A DNA stretch of 64,000 bases from an uncultured Acidobacteriaceae bacterium (GCA_903828675.1 CAIKND010000216.1:57194-121193), one strand, 5' to 3'; shown: positions 1 through 7,923, counted from the stretch's first letter. The notes: a model not told the origin generated them from the letters alone. Numbers and translations are program-made.

Positions 1-149
1 TGCCCGCTCTCTCGGTCCGTTTGCCTCTTGCGCCCGGACAGCAGGCTGAATCGGTGCGAATCAATGGCGAGCCCTCTCTCATTGTGGATGGGGCCGTAAC
101 TCTGCGCAACCCGAAGCCAGCAACCGAAATCGAAGTTACTCTTCGTTGA
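1..149 (+). CDS. 3' end of an unidentified protein (partial)
   Basis: An open frame runs in from the window edge and stops with TGA at 147-149. The last 48 residues include INGEPSLIVDGAVTLRNP and end in EIEVTLR. The alternation of short beta-strand-like segments fits a C-terminal beta-sandwich of a secreted or carbohydrate-active enzyme, but this is only an impression. The start lies outside the window and the family cannot be named. Confidence 0.55.
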   Translation, partial: PALSVRLPLAPGQQAESVRINGEPSLIVDGAVTLRNPKPATEIEVTLR

Positions 150-544
150 GCAAAAGCCGGCTGAATTTATTTCTCCCGGCGGTATTGCCACGGCCTTGAT
201 TCATACCTGTCTGGTCGAGTCTCCAAGACTGCACTGAAAAACATTGGCACAGGAGATTCGTCTTTATTGATCCTGCGAGGAAAGAATGACATTCTTTCCC
301 ACCCATTCCCGCAAAATTCGCGGGAATGGATGGGGCACGGAACTTCACAGTAATAGCGAAAGTGCACAGGGACCCGAAGAAACGCAGGTTGCGGCCTGAT
401 AATTGAGCAATACTGCTCACAAATTGCAGAAAATGTTAGCCTTATCACAGACAAATTGGTGCGACGTGTGGTTAATTACCGAACCTCCTATACAATGAAG
501 AATAGAGTTGACCTGTCGCCACTCTTCGAGGTTCTTCCCTAAAC
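150..544. other. intergenic region with palindromic element
   Basis: No convincing gene lies in these 395 bases. The region holds a short palindrome (AAAGAATG-A-CATTCTTT, 281-297) running into a REP-like hairpin at 290-339. The desaturase promoter should be near the 3' end; TATACAAT at about 489-496 is a possible -10 region. Confidence 0.5.
290..339. repeat. REP-like palindromic element, copy 1
   Basis: CCATTCCCGC (303-312) pairs with GCGGGAATGG (320-329), and the flanking CCCAC/GTGCCCC-type ends extend the arms imperfectly. Read on the minus strand it matches the element at 14551-14595 over almost its whole length (CCCCATCCAT(T)CCCGCG, then TTTGCGGGA(A)TGGGTGGGA), so these are two copies of one dispersed family. 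Confidence 0.7.
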
Positions 545-1543
545 ATGGCATCCGCAGCATCCGCACACTCTTCGGCAACGGCAACCCTGGACCCGACATT
601 ACCAATCCCCGACATCCCAGTCTCTGCTGACATTGCGGCAGTTGGCGCAGTGCCTGCGCGGCAGGAAGTGCGCATGGGCCGCGCCGCGGCGGCCGGCATG
701 GGGATCAACTGGCTTACGCTTGGCGTGATGGTGGCTTTCCACATAGGCGCTTTGGCGGCTCTGTTCTTCTTCAACTGGCAGCGGCTGGTGGTGGCTGTGG
801 TGTTGTATGTGGTGGCCATCAATGTCGGCATCGGCATGTGCTATCACCGGCTGCTGACGCATCGCGGCTACCAGGTCCCCAAGTGGCTGGAACGTGTGAT
901 GGCGATCTGCGCCACTCTGTCGCTTGAGGGTGGGCCAATCTTCTGGGTCGCGACGCATCGCGTGCATCACCAGCTCAGCGACCATGAAGGCGACCCGCAC
1001 ACTCCTCGCGAGGGCGGGTGGTGGGCGCACACTGGCTGGCTTATCTGGGGCAATGCGCTGCACGCCCAGACTGAGGTGCTGGCCCGCTATGTTCCTGACC
1101 TCTCGCGCGACCGCTTCCTGGTGTGGCTCAGCAAATTCCACTGGATTCCGCTCGTCGCCAGCGGCGTAGCTCTGTTCGGCCTAGGCTGGATCTGGGGCGG
1201 CTGGGAGAACGCTGTGGGCATGCTGTTATGGGGCGCCTTTATGCGCGTGACGCTGGGGCTGCACGCCACCTGGCTGGTCAATTCAGCAACTCACATGTGG
1301 GGCCGCCGGCGCTTTGAAACCCGCGACGACTCCCGCAATAACTGGTGGGTGGCGCTGGTGAGCGGCGGCGAAGGCTGGCACAATAACCACCATGCGAATC
1401 CCGTCTCCGCGCGGCATGGCATGGCCTGGTACGAGGTCGATCCCAACTACTGGGGCATCTGGCTGCTGTCAAAAGTGGGCCTTGCGAGCAGAATCAAGCT
1501 GGCGAAGGTGGGCAGCGAAGACCGGAAACCAGCCGAAAGTTAA
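545..1543 (+). CDS. acyl-CoA / fatty-acid desaturase (delta-9 type)
   Basis: A 332-aa integral membrane di-iron desaturase that would introduce a cis double bond into acyl chains using oxygen and an electron donor. The three histidine boxes of the family are visible: HRLLTH near residue 102, HRVHH near 139 and HNNHH near 280. Hydrophobic helices surround them (about 55-95 and 195-240). The N-terminal 50 residues are Ala/Pro-rich and probably not membrane-embedded. Length and box spacing fit bacterial stearoyl-CoA-desaturase-like proteins. A weak GAGG lies about 13 nt before the ATG. The natural substrate (acyl-CoA or acyl lipid) cannot be read from the sequence. Confidence 0.9.
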   Translation: MASAASAHSSATATLDPTLPIPDIPVSADIAAVGAVPARQEVRMGRAAAAGMGINWLTLGVMVAFHIGALAALFFFNWQRLVVAVVLYVVAINVGIGMCYHRLLTHRGYQVPKWLERVMAICATLSLEGGPIFWVATHRVHHQLSDHEGDPHTPREGGWWAHTGWLIWGNALHAQTEVLARYVPDLSRDRFLVWLSKFHWIPLVASGVALFGLGWIWGGWENAVGMLLWGAFMRVTLGLHATWLVNSATHMWGRRRFETRDDSRNNWWVALVSGGEGWHNNHHANPVSARHGMAWYEVDPNYWGIWLLSKVGLASRIKLAKVGSEDRKPAES

Positions 1544-1570
1544 GCCTCTGCCGCAGGCGTCCGTCGCAGA

Positions 1571-1867
1571 TTACTTGTGCAGTTTGGCCCGTATCCAGAG
1601 AGTGCCGAAGACCGGCAAGGCCACAATCAGCACAACCAGGCCGGCCGGAAATCCAACGTAGCGGTAGCTGTCGGCGAAGTCGATGGCGTGGCCGCCAAAT
1701 GCCTTCCACGCCAGCAACGCAAAGATCGCGATGGTCGTGGTTGCGAAAAAAGTGAAGAACGCAGCCGCAAGCGCCAGCAGCAGGCTGGTGAACAGCCCAA
1801 AGCCCTGCAGCGGGAATCCGAGAAATCTTCCACCGCCGAGACGCCCGGTTTTTGCGGATTGCATCAT
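1571..1867 (-). CDS. small two-helix membrane protein
   Basis: A 98-aa protein of unknown function with two strong hydrophobic segments. The first is at about 25-55 (LFTSLLLALAAAFFTFFA and following) and the second at about 72-92 (VGFPAGLVVLIVALPVFG). The C-terminus is short and basic (WIRAKLHK). It is convergent with the desaturase, whose stop lies 27 bp away. Its start is only 18 bp from the inverted-repeat element at 1885-2005, so its promoter must lie within or next to that element. No family was recognised. Confidence 0.65.
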   Translation of the reverse strand: MMQSAKTGRLGGGRFLGFPLQGFGLFTSLLLALAAAFFTFFATTTIAIFALLAWKAFGGHAIDFADSYRYVGFPAGLVVLIVALPVFGTLWIRAKLHK

Positions 1868-1884
1868 CTTTTCGACCTCGTTCG

Positions 1885-2005
1885 TCTATAGCAATTCCAG
1901 GATTGGTATTCTTCGAAGGCAGCGGGCGGAGTTGATGCGACCATCAGGGAGCGGCAACCTCGTTTGAATTTTACCAGCGTACGGTAATCCCGGAATTGCT
2001 CTAGA
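1885..2005. repeat. MITE-like element with about 20-bp terminal inverted repeats
   Basis: The left end (1885-1904) and the reverse complement of the right end (1986-2005) agree at 18 of 20 positions around a core AGCAATTCC. The 121-bp unit has no coding capacity. It occupies essentially the whole space between two divergent genes (starts at 1867 and 2016), so their promoters must overlap it. Confidence 0.65.
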
Positions 2006-2015
2006 ATACAGATTC

Positions 2016-2765
2016 ATGACCGGCACCGCACAACTCGAACTTTTGCACGCTGAGAAGGTCGCCACCCTGGTGAACGTGATCCAGGCGTCCAACGGTATCC
2101 ACTACGCGGCATGGGGCGAAACCCGTATCTCCGAGACTGACCTGGAGCGGTTGGTGGGCGCTGTGCCCGCAACGCTCTCCGCGGCTCTGGCCCAGCGCGC
2201 CTATTACTTCGTTCCCCTGGCGATCGCCGACACCGGCGACATCATGATCGCTCCGGGGTACACGGTGGATCTGGGCGACCGCGCCATCTGCCACCGGAAC
2301 GCGGTCTTCGGCACCACAGAGGCGGTTTTTCTCTCGACGCGACTGGTCGAGGACCGGTTCGGCATGGCCTTCGAGTTTCTCATCAACGTAGCCCACAACT
2401 TTGTGGAGGCAGCTGGAGTGCCGGAGAGCTTTGCTTCTCTGGCGTGGGCGCAGGCTGAGGCCCAGGTGCGGGGCGAAACCAGCCAGGACGCCTGGGAAAC
2501 CCGACGCCGCGCCATGGACAGCCACACCAGCCAGAAGGGCATTGACGAGCGCGCCCGCAACGTCTACTACGAGTCGGCCTTCTCCGATTCCCTGGCCGTC
2601 TACATGCTGTCGCTCGCTGTGGATTTCGATTATCACGATCTGCGCGAGCGCGAGTACCCGCTGCTGGCCGCCCCGGCGCTGGCCGAGAGACTACGCCATG
2701 TGGCGAGTCTGTTCCCCGCTAATCCTGGGTATGAGTTCCAGATACTCTACCGGCGTAAGGGGTAG
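2016..2765 (+). CDS. conserved hypothetical protein
   Basis: A 249-aa, probably soluble protein with no signal peptide or membrane segment. It is rich in Ala, Glu and Arg and appears mixed alpha/beta, with a charged helical stretch at about 150-185 (ERARNVYYESAF follows). The codon usage and absence of interruptions argue for a real gene. I do not recognise the family. The ATG lies 10 bp after the inverted-repeat element at 1885-2005. Confidence 0.65.
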   Translation: MTGTAQLELLHAEKVATLVNVIQASNGIHYAAWGETRISETDLERLVGAVPATLSAALAQRAYYFVPLAIADTGDIMIAPGYTVDLGDRAICHRNAVFGTTEAVFLSTRLVEDRFGMAFEFLINVAHNFVEAAGVPESFASLAWAQAEAQVRGETSQDAWETRRRAMDSHTSQKGIDERARNVYYESAFSDSLAVYMLSLAVDFDYHDLREREYPLLAAPALAERLRHVASLFPANPGYEFQILYRRKG

Positions 2766-2789
2766 GCGACAGCCAGGCAGATCAAGTGT

Positions 2790-3131
2790 TCAATACAGTG
2801 GGTAGGCGGCCAGTTGCGCAACCCAGTAGCTCTTCTTCTCTTTGAGCAAATCGCCGACGGTCATCGGATGCAGATCGCTCTCGAGCTTCTCCAGAATCTC
2901 GTACTGGAATGCTGCTTCGCCGTGGGCGTTCCATTCGCTCTGCAGCGACTTGACTGGATGGCTGCCAAGCCGCAGCGTGAACCAGAGCCCGTTTTTCGCT
3001 GCGTCGAGATTCGGGGAAGAGCCGACCCAGACCCGGCTGGTTGCCAGGCACCGCACGGCGAAGGCGCCGCGCAGAGGCTCCCGCTCTTTGAATTTCCGGA
3101 TTGCCGCTTTTCTGTCCGTAGTCGATTGCAT
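2790..3131 (-). CDS. GIY-YIG nuclease family protein
   Basis: A 113-aa protein resembling the short stand-alone GIY-YIG-type proteins. The segment GAFAVRCLATSRVWVGSSPN (about 22-41) replaces the canonical GIY...YIG strands. It is followed by LRLGSHPVKSLQSEWNAHGE (about 54-73) and FQYEILEKLE, all typical of this subgroup. The classical Tyr residues are replaced, so catalytic activity is doubtful. Its neighbour upstream on the same strand is the DUF2239 gene, 44 bp away. Confidence 0.7.
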   Translation of the reverse strand: MQSTTDRKAAIRKFKEREPLRGAFAVRCLATSRVWVGSSPNLDAAKNGLWFTLRLGSHPVKSLQSEWNAHGEAAFQYEILEKLESDLHPMTVGDLLKEKKSYWVAQLAAYPLY

Positions 3132-3175
3132 TGTGAATCCCCTTCATTGGTCTCCCGGTGTCGCCTGACGAGTGC

Positions 3176-3808
3176 TCAATCGGCCAGAAGCGCCTGGTCC
3201 AGCGCGGAAAATGCAGCAGAGGCCAACTTCTTCGCGTGGTTTCTCAGATCGATGGGCCAGGCTTCAACCAGCTCCGCGAAGCGTGGCTGGTTACCCGCGA
3301 AGAGTGCTCGCGTCGCCTCTTCAAAGCCGGGTTCGTTGCCCGCCATGGCGGAGATGAACCGGTAAGTAGCTTCCTGCGCCCGGCGGCGGCGATCTCGGCC
3401 TTGATTTGCCTTTCTGGCTTCCTCTACCAACTTGCGCAGAGCAACCGAGGCCCCTCCGGGCTGGCTCGCCAGCCAATCCCAGTGACGCGGCAACAAGGTC
3501 ACTTCGCGGGCCACAACGCCCAACTTCGGACGACCGGGCTTGCGCGCACATTCTTCGGCGGCGGCAGGTTCAGTGGGGGGCGTGGCATAGATTTCGATTG
3601 CCGCCAGGCGCTCCACAAGGGACGCGGGAGTGCCGCGAAGGTCCACCTCGATCACGTTGCTGGTGAGGTCGTCGAAGATTAGTACCGGAGCGGAGGGATC
3701 GCGGCTCTCGGACTCCTGCGCCTTGAGCGCGACCTCTTGCAGACAGCCGAAGGCTATGAGTCGCGGACCGGCAAAAGCGGTGCAAAGAATGGGCGAGGGA
3801 TTGTTCAA
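3176..3808 (-). CDS. DUF2239 family protein
   Basis: A 210-aa protein with the family hallmarks CTAFAG near the N-terminus, GRPKLGVVAREVTLLPRHWD in the middle (about 108-127) and PGGASVALRKLVEEARK just after. It ends with a helical region. The function of DUF2239 is unknown. The conserved GRPKLGVVAREVTLLPRHW block looks like a small DNA-associated or ribbon-helix-helix-like element, which is an inference only. The start sits 20 bp from a perfect 14-bp inverted repeat (3829-3863), which probably controls it. Confidence 0.85.
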   Translation of the reverse strand: MNNPSPILCTAFAGPRLIAFGCLQEVALKAQESESRDPSAPVLIFDDLTSNVIEVDLRGTPASLVERLAAIEIYATPPTEPAAAEECARKPGRPKLGVVAREVTLLPRHWDWLASQPGGASVALRKLVEEARKANQGRDRRRRAQEATYRFISAMAGNEPGFEEATRALFAGNQPRFAELVEAWPIDLRNHAKKLASAAFSALDQALLAD

Positions 3809-3828
3809 CGCGGTGCCTCTCAGACGAG

Positions 3829-3863
3829 TTATACCCGGATAAAATAATATTATCCGGGTATAA
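3829..3863. promoter_or_regulatory. perfect palindromic operator candidate
   Basis: TTATACCCGGATAA (3829-3842) and TTATCCGGGTATAA (3850-3863) form a perfect 14-bp inverted repeat separated by 7 AT-only bases. It lies 20 bp upstream of the DUF2239 start, where a dimeric repressor would block RNA polymerase. No T-tract or coding context makes it look like a terminator. Confidence 0.6.
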
Positions 3864-3955
3864 CAATTTCGTCAAGGCAAGCTGTTGTAGGCGATGCGCC
3901 CTTCGCCGGAAGTTGCTGCTCGACTTGAGAGCACTGCACTCATCAACCCTGGCAG

Positions 3956-4282
3956 CTATTCGAACAGCGTTGCAACCTTGGCCAACACCTCGTCCAGGAT
4001 TCCCTGCGGAAGTGTGTCCACCTTCCTGCCGCCTCGCGCCTGTAGGTCGAGCACACGCGGCTGGTCGCAGCGTACAACTCCAGGCGTCTCGATTCCCGCA
4101 ATTGGGACAGCGAAGCTGATGCGCCGGGCAAATTCACCGCCGCTTGTGATCGGCAAGACTACGGGCAGCTTTGTCGCCGTATTGAATTCTGTCGGCGATA
4201 TAACCAGAACGGGCCGCTGGCCGCGCTGTTCGTGCCCCATCGTAGGATCAAGCGAGACCAGGTAGATATCGCCCCTCTTCAT
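3956..4282 (-). CDS. chpB: MazF/PemK-type endoribonuclease toxin, ChpB-like
   Basis: A 108-aa toxin of the MazF/PemK fold that would cleave mRNA when free of its antitoxin. Visible family features are RGDIYLVSLDPT at the N-terminus, RGQRPVLVISP (about 20-30), LPITSGGEFARR (about 43-54) and GVVRCDQPRVLDLQARGG (about 68-85). The RGQRP arginine and the Thr/Ser of the PITSGG strand are conserved MazF active-site positions. It overlaps the upstream antitoxin gene by 4 bp, so the pair is translationally coupled. Confidence 0.88.
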   Translation of the reverse strand: MKRGDIYLVSLDPTMGHEQRGQRPVLVISPTEFNTATKLPVVLPITSGGEFARRISFAVPIAGIETPGVVRCDQPRVLDLQARGGRKVDTLPQGILDEVLAKVATLFE

Positions 4283-4536
4283 ATCAGCTCACGCCCAGCG
4301 GGCGGCGCATCGAGCCACTCCCGGACTTCCGGCGACATTGGTTGGGAGTAGTCGCATTCGGCCAGCAGCTCCGCCATTGTGTACCGAGGCCGCGGCTTTG
4401 CCTCGACGACCAGACGCCCACCTTCAACATCCACAGCAACTGTGGCGCCTGCCTTCAATTGCAAAAGATTGAGGAGAACGGGCGGCACAGCCAGCATAAT
4501 GGAGCCGCCGACTTTGCGCAGGTTTGTGGTGTGCAT
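4279..4536 (-). CDS. chpS: AbrB/MazE-type antitoxin, ChpS-like
   Basis: An 85-aa antitoxin partner of the toxin at 3956-4282. The N-terminal half (about 1-47) is a SpoVT/AbrB swapped-hairpin DNA-binding domain with LRKVGGSIMLAVPPVLL and LQLKAGATVAVDVEGGRLVV. The C-terminal half, including YTMAELLAECDYS and DAPPAGREL, matches the toxin-wrapping tail of ChpS. It is the first gene of the pair and should autoregulate it. An inverted-repeat element starts 51 bp upstream. Confidence 0.88.
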   Translation of the reverse strand: MHTTNLRKVGGSIMLAVPPVLLNLLQLKAGATVAVDVEGGRLVVEAKPRPRYTMAELLAECDYSQPMSPEVREWLDAPPAGRELI

Positions 4537-4586
4537 GATGCCCTCAAAGACAAAATTATATCAAAGTATAACATTAACTAGATTTA

Positions 4587-4746
4587 CAGGCTGCGGAAAA
4601 ACTCATCGTTCGAAGTCCACAAACGATTTTTGTGTCAGGGCACGACTTCAGTCGGGCCGCAAACCGTTGAAAGCAAACCTGGGCTTTAGCCCCTGCCGCA
4701 TCTCTATCAAGGCATCTAACTAAATTCAGGCCTTTTCCGCAGCCTG
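4587..4746. repeat. 160-bp palindromic element with perfect 14-bp terminal repeats
   Basis: CAGGCTGCGGAAAA (4587-4600) is exactly the reverse complement of TTTTCCGCAGCCTG (4733-4746). Inside are two further hairpins, GGCACGACTTCAGTCGGGCC (about 4638-4657) and GGGCTTTAGCCCC (about 4681-4693). No ORF is present. It lies between the antitoxin gene and pyrC. Similar GGCACGACTTCAGTCG and GGGCTTTAGCCC elements are, to my recollection, frequent between genes in Acidobacteriaceae. Confidence 0.7.
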
Positions 4747-4796
4747 CTTACTCCAAGCCTCAAAATCGAGGCCTGGAGTATCCCTTTTGTGTGGAT

Positions 4797-6101
4797 TTAC
4801 GCCGTCTCCGCGTTGTAGGCGATCCGCCCTTCGCTGATGGTCCAGCGAACTTTGCCCTGCATGGTCCAGCCGTCGAAGGGGGTGTTGCGCGACTTCGATT
4901 TGCCCTCGGTGGCGCGGTAGGTCCACTCGGCTTTGGGGTCGAAGACGACTACATCGGCGAAGCTGCCCACGGCGAGCGTACCGCGGCCCTTCAGGCCGAG
5001 CAGGGCGGCGGGTTGGGCGCTCAGCAGGCTCAGGACGCGGCCCAAAGGCAGCTTCCATTCCTTGTGCAGCCAGTAGAGTGAGAGGCCCAGGGCGGTTTCA
5101 AGGCCGGTGATGCCGTTGGGGGCGTGCTCGAACTCGACTTCCTTCTCGTGGGTGGCGTGGGGCGCGTGGTCGGTGGCGATAGCATCCACAATGCCGTCGA
5201 GAATGCCCTCGATGATGGCGTCCCGGTCGGCGGCCGAGCGCAGCGGCGGACACATCTTGGCATGAGTGTCGTAGAGCCCTACGTGCTCTTCTGTGAGCAG
5301 GAAGTGGTGCGGAGCAACTTCACAGGTGACGCGCAGCCCGCTGCGGCGAGCTTGACGGACGGCGGCCAGCGCGGCGGCTGTGGAGGTATGGGCTACGTGC
5401 AGGTGGGCGCGGGGGTCGCGGAGTTCGGTCACCAGGCGGATGTCGCGCTCGACCATGCTGGATTCGGCTTCGGCGGGCATGCCGCGCAGGCCGAGTTTGA
5501 ACGAGACGGGCCCCAGGTTCATGCTGGCGCCCTGGGTGAGGCGCGTGTCTTCAGCGTGTTGAATGACGCTGAGACCGGCGCGCGTGGCGGCGACCAGAAC
5601 TTCGCGCATCACGCTGTCTTTTAGAATCGGACGCCCATCGTCGCTGACGGCCACTGCGCCGGCGGACTTGAGCGCCGCGTAGTCGTTGATGGTTTCGCCC
5701 TTTGACCCGCGCGTGGCGGCGGCGATGGGAAAGACGCGGATGGATGCGTTGCGCTCCGGGGACTGCATCCACCGGGTAATTTCCACGGAGTCGTTCACCG
5801 GCGTGGTGTTGGGCATCGCGGCTACTGAAGTAAAGCCTCCGGCGGCTGCCGCGGCTGTGCCGGTGGCAATGGTCTCTTTGTAGCCCTGACCGGGCTCGCG
5901 CAGGTGGACGTGAATGTCGATGAGGCCCGGCGCAAGAGTCAATCCCGTTGCATCCAGCACTTCTGCGCCCTCAACCGATTTCAGCTTGCCGGGAGAGGCG
6001 ATTTCGGCCACGCGGCCGTCTTTGAGGAGAATGTCCTTGAGAGCGTCTACGCCGGCGGCCGGATCGATGAGGTGGCCGCCACGAATCACCAGAGCCGTCA
6101 T
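4797..6101 (-). CDS. pyrC: dihydroorotase
   Basis: A 434-aa amidohydrolase-fold enzyme that interconverts N-carbamoyl-aspartate and dihydroorotate, the third step of pyrimidine synthesis. The zinc-binding DIHVHLREPGQ lies at about 62-72. GGFTSVAAMPNTTPV, QHAED, HLHVAHTST and the catalytic DHAPHATHEKE (about 310-320) follow in order. Length and motifs fit the long class-I type that often associates with PyrB. Its start overlaps the end of pyrB by 4 bp, which implies coupled translation in a pyrR-pyrB-pyrC operon. Confidence 0.95.
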   Translation of the reverse strand: MTALVIRGGHLIDPAAGVDALKDILLKDGRVAEIASPGKLKSVEGAEVLDATGLTLAPGLIDIHVHLREPGQGYKETIATGTAAAAAGGFTSVAAMPNTTPVNDSVEITRWMQSPERNASIRVFPIAAATRGSKGETINDYAALKSAGAVAVSDDGRPILKDSVMREVLVAATRAGLSVIQHAEDTRLTQGASMNLGPVSFKLGLRGMPAEAESSMVERDIRLVTELRDPRAHLHVAHTSTAAALAAVRQARRSGLRVTCEVAPHHFLLTEEHVGLYDTHAKMCPPLRSAADRDAIIEGILDGIVDAIATDHAPHATHEKEVEFEHAPNGITGLETALGLSLYWLHKEWKLPLGRVLSLLSAQPAALLGLKGRGTLAVGSFADVVVFDPKAEWTYRATEGKSKSRNTPFDGWTMQGKVRWTISEGRIAYNAETA

Positions 6102-7120
6102 GCGCGGCCTCCAATCTGTGCCGTAAGAGCCCGCTCGACGACCGCCATGCGGATGGCTACGCCGTTGTGTACTTGCTCGAGAATCGCCGACTGCGATCCG
6201 TCGGCCACGCCGGCGGTTACTTCAAGGCCGCGAATAATGGGCCCAGGATGAAGCACTACGGACGAGGGGGCAAACGTGGCGAGTCTCTGACCGGTGAGCT
6301 GGTAGCTGGCCTTGTACTCGTCGAGATCCAGTTGCAGCCCGGCCAGCCGCTCAGCCTGAATGCGCAGCATCATCACGGCCTGGGACTGGCGAAGCGCTGC
6401 CTCGAAGTCGCGCTCGATGACGATGCCGGGACCCGCCTGCGCGGCCATCTCCGGCAGCAGTTCTTTGGGTCCGCAGAGCAGCACGCGCGCGCCCAGCCGG
6501 GGCAGCAGGAGCATGTTGGAGCGGGCAACGCGGCTGTGCAGGATGTCGCCGACAATCATTACCGTTACGCCTGCGAGTGTTTCGGCGTCGACCGTCTCAA
6601 CTCCAGGCCGCAGATGGGTGAGGATGGTGCGCAGATCGAGCAGCGCTTGAGTTGGATGCTCGTGCATGCCGTCGCCGGCGTTGAGGACCGGGAGGCGGGT
6701 TTCGGCCTCCAGCAGCCAGGCCGCGCCAGAAGAGTTGTGGCGCAGGATGATGGCTTCCGCTCCGAGAGCCCGCAGCGTGAGGCCGGTGTCTTTAAGAGAC
6801 TCGCCCTTTTCGATGCTGGAGCTGAGGCTGGAAACCAGCGTAGTGTCGGCACCCAGGCTTTTGGCAGCCAGTTCAAAGCTCGTCCGGGTGCGCGTCGAGG
6901 ACTCGTAGAAAAGAAGGGCAACGCGGCGCTTGGCGAGGATGCGGTCCCTGACCAGCGGGTCTTCTTTTTCCAGGACCGTGGCGCGGTTGAGAATCTTGCT
7001 GACGCCCTCCAGGCTCAGGTCGAGAACTGAAAGCAGCGAGCCGGGATTGTATGGAAATGGCGATGCGGACGCAGGGGGCGTTTTAAGTTGGCGGCGAACG
7101 GAAGGCGCGGTTGGGTTCAT
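6098..7120 (-). CDS. pyrB: aspartate carbamoyltransferase catalytic subunit
   Basis: Condenses carbamoyl phosphate with aspartate at the first committed step of pyrimidine synthesis. The carbamoyl-phosphate loop YESSTRTRTSFE and the 80s-type loop KGESLKDTG are both present, followed by HPTQALLDLRTI (carbamoyl contacts) and HPGPIIRGLEV near the C-terminus. The start is placed at the ATG at 7120 (340 aa). An upstream in-frame ATG at 7159 would add 13 residues read from a low-complexity CTAG-rich stretch, which looks non-coding. It overlaps pyrC by 4 bp and lies 78 bp after pyrR. No pyrI regulatory subunit is nearby. Confidence 0.93.
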   Translation of the reverse strand: MNPTAPSVRRQLKTPPASASPFPYNPGSLLSVLDLSLEGVSKILNRATVLEKEDPLVRDRILAKRRVALLFYESSTRTRTSFELAAKSLGADTTLVSSLSSSIEKGESLKDTGLTLRALGAEAIILRHNSSGAAWLLEAETRLPVLNAGDGMHEHPTQALLDLRTILTHLRPGVETVDAETLAGVTVMIVGDILHSRVARSNMLLLPRLGARVLLCGPKELLPEMAAQAGPGIVIERDFEAALRQSQAVMMLRIQAERLAGLQLDLDEYKASYQLTGQRLATFAPSSVVLHPGPIIRGLEVTAGVADGSQSAILEQVHNGVAIRMAVVERALTAQIGGRA

Positions 7121-7124
7121 ATTG

Positions 7125-7190
7125 CTGGGTTCTAGCCTCTGGCTTCTAGCTCTAGCCAAAACCCCTGGGAGCTAGAGGCTGGATTCTACT
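7125..7190. repeat. low-complexity CTAG-rich inverted repeat between pyrR and pyrB
   Basis: The space between pyrR and pyrB contains TTCTAGCCTCTGGCTTCTAG and, opposite it, GGAGCTAGAGGCTGG, which can pair as AGCCTC/GAGGCT-type stems. It resembles short iterated CTAG-type spacer repeats rather than a defined attenuator. It could form a hairpin in the operon mRNA. Confidence 0.4.
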
Positions 7191-7198
7191 CTTGTTTC

Positions 7199-7768
7199 TT
7201 AGCCCACGCGTTCGACCAGCAAAACCTGATCGCTGTCGTCGACCTCGTGGAATTTGACTTCAATGATTTCGCGGCTGCTGGTGGGCACATGTTTGCCGAT
7301 GTAGGTGGCCTCGATAGGCAGTTCGCGATGGCCGCGATCAATGAGCACTGCCAGTTGTACGCGCCGCGGCCTACCGTGGTCAAACAGGGCATCGAGCGCT
7401 GCCCTGACGGTGCGTCCGGTATAGAGTACGTCGTCGCAGAGCACTACGTCGCGGCCTTCGATATCGATGCCGATGGCCCCCGGCGTCACGACCGGGCGTA
7501 TGTCCGCGGTAGTCAGGTCGTCGCGATAAAACTGGATGTCGAGTACGCCGGTTTCCACGGGCCGCTTCTCAATGGTTGAGATCAGCCTGCCCAACCGCTC
7601 CGCCAGCGGAATGCCACGGCGCTTGATGCCGACCAGTGCCAGATCTTCGCTGCCGTTGCTTTTTTCAACAATCTCGTGGGCCAGGCGCACCAGAGTGCGC
7701 TCGATCTCAGAGGCGGACATCAGGCGGCCTTTTGTCCTCAGGATAGGCATATCTTGGTCTTCGCTCAT
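7199..7768 (-). CDS. pyrR: bifunctional pyr operon regulator / uracil phosphoribosyltransferase
   Basis: A 189-aa type-I phosphoribosyltransferase-fold protein. In characterised PyrR proteins it binds pyr mRNA in response to UMP and also has uracil phosphoribosyltransferase activity. The PRPP loop VVLCDDVLYTGRTVRAA is at about 108-124, preceded by LALVGIKRRGIPLAERL and followed by VQLAVLIDRGHRELPI. It heads the pyrR-pyrB-pyrC cluster. No clear PyrR-binding loop could be assigned in the leader, so regulation by attenuation is only inferred from the gene order. Confidence 0.94.
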   Translation of the reverse strand: MSEDQDMPILRTKGRLMSASEIERTLVRLAHEIVEKSNGSEDLALVGIKRRGIPLAERLGRLISTIEKRPVETGVLDIQFYRDDLTTADIRPVVTPGAIGIDIEGRDVVLCDDVLYTGRTVRAALDALFDHGRPRRVQLAVLIDRGHRELPIEATYIGKHVPTSSREIIEVKFHEVDDSDQVLLVERVG

Positions 7769-7774
7769 GGGTAC

Positions 7775-7826
7775 TCTCTCGCCGCGGGTTTCTCGCGGCT
7801 TGTCTCTCGTGGCTTGTCTCTCGTGG
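7775..7826. repeat. short tandem repeat in the pyrR leader
   Basis: On the minus strand two exact tandem copies of the 14-mer CACGAGAGACAAGC occur just upstream of pyrR, followed by a degenerate third unit beginning CGCGAGAAACCC. The repeat lies in the expected 5' leader. It is either a simple slippage repeat or an RNA element. Confidence 0.5.
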
Positions 7827-7923
7827 GATGATACGAGGGGGCGGGGCTCCTGAGCAAGTTTTGGAGAACTGAAGCCTGGTGCCGGACCCCTGTGTTTGGT
7901 TCAAAACTGTCTGAAAGCGGTTG

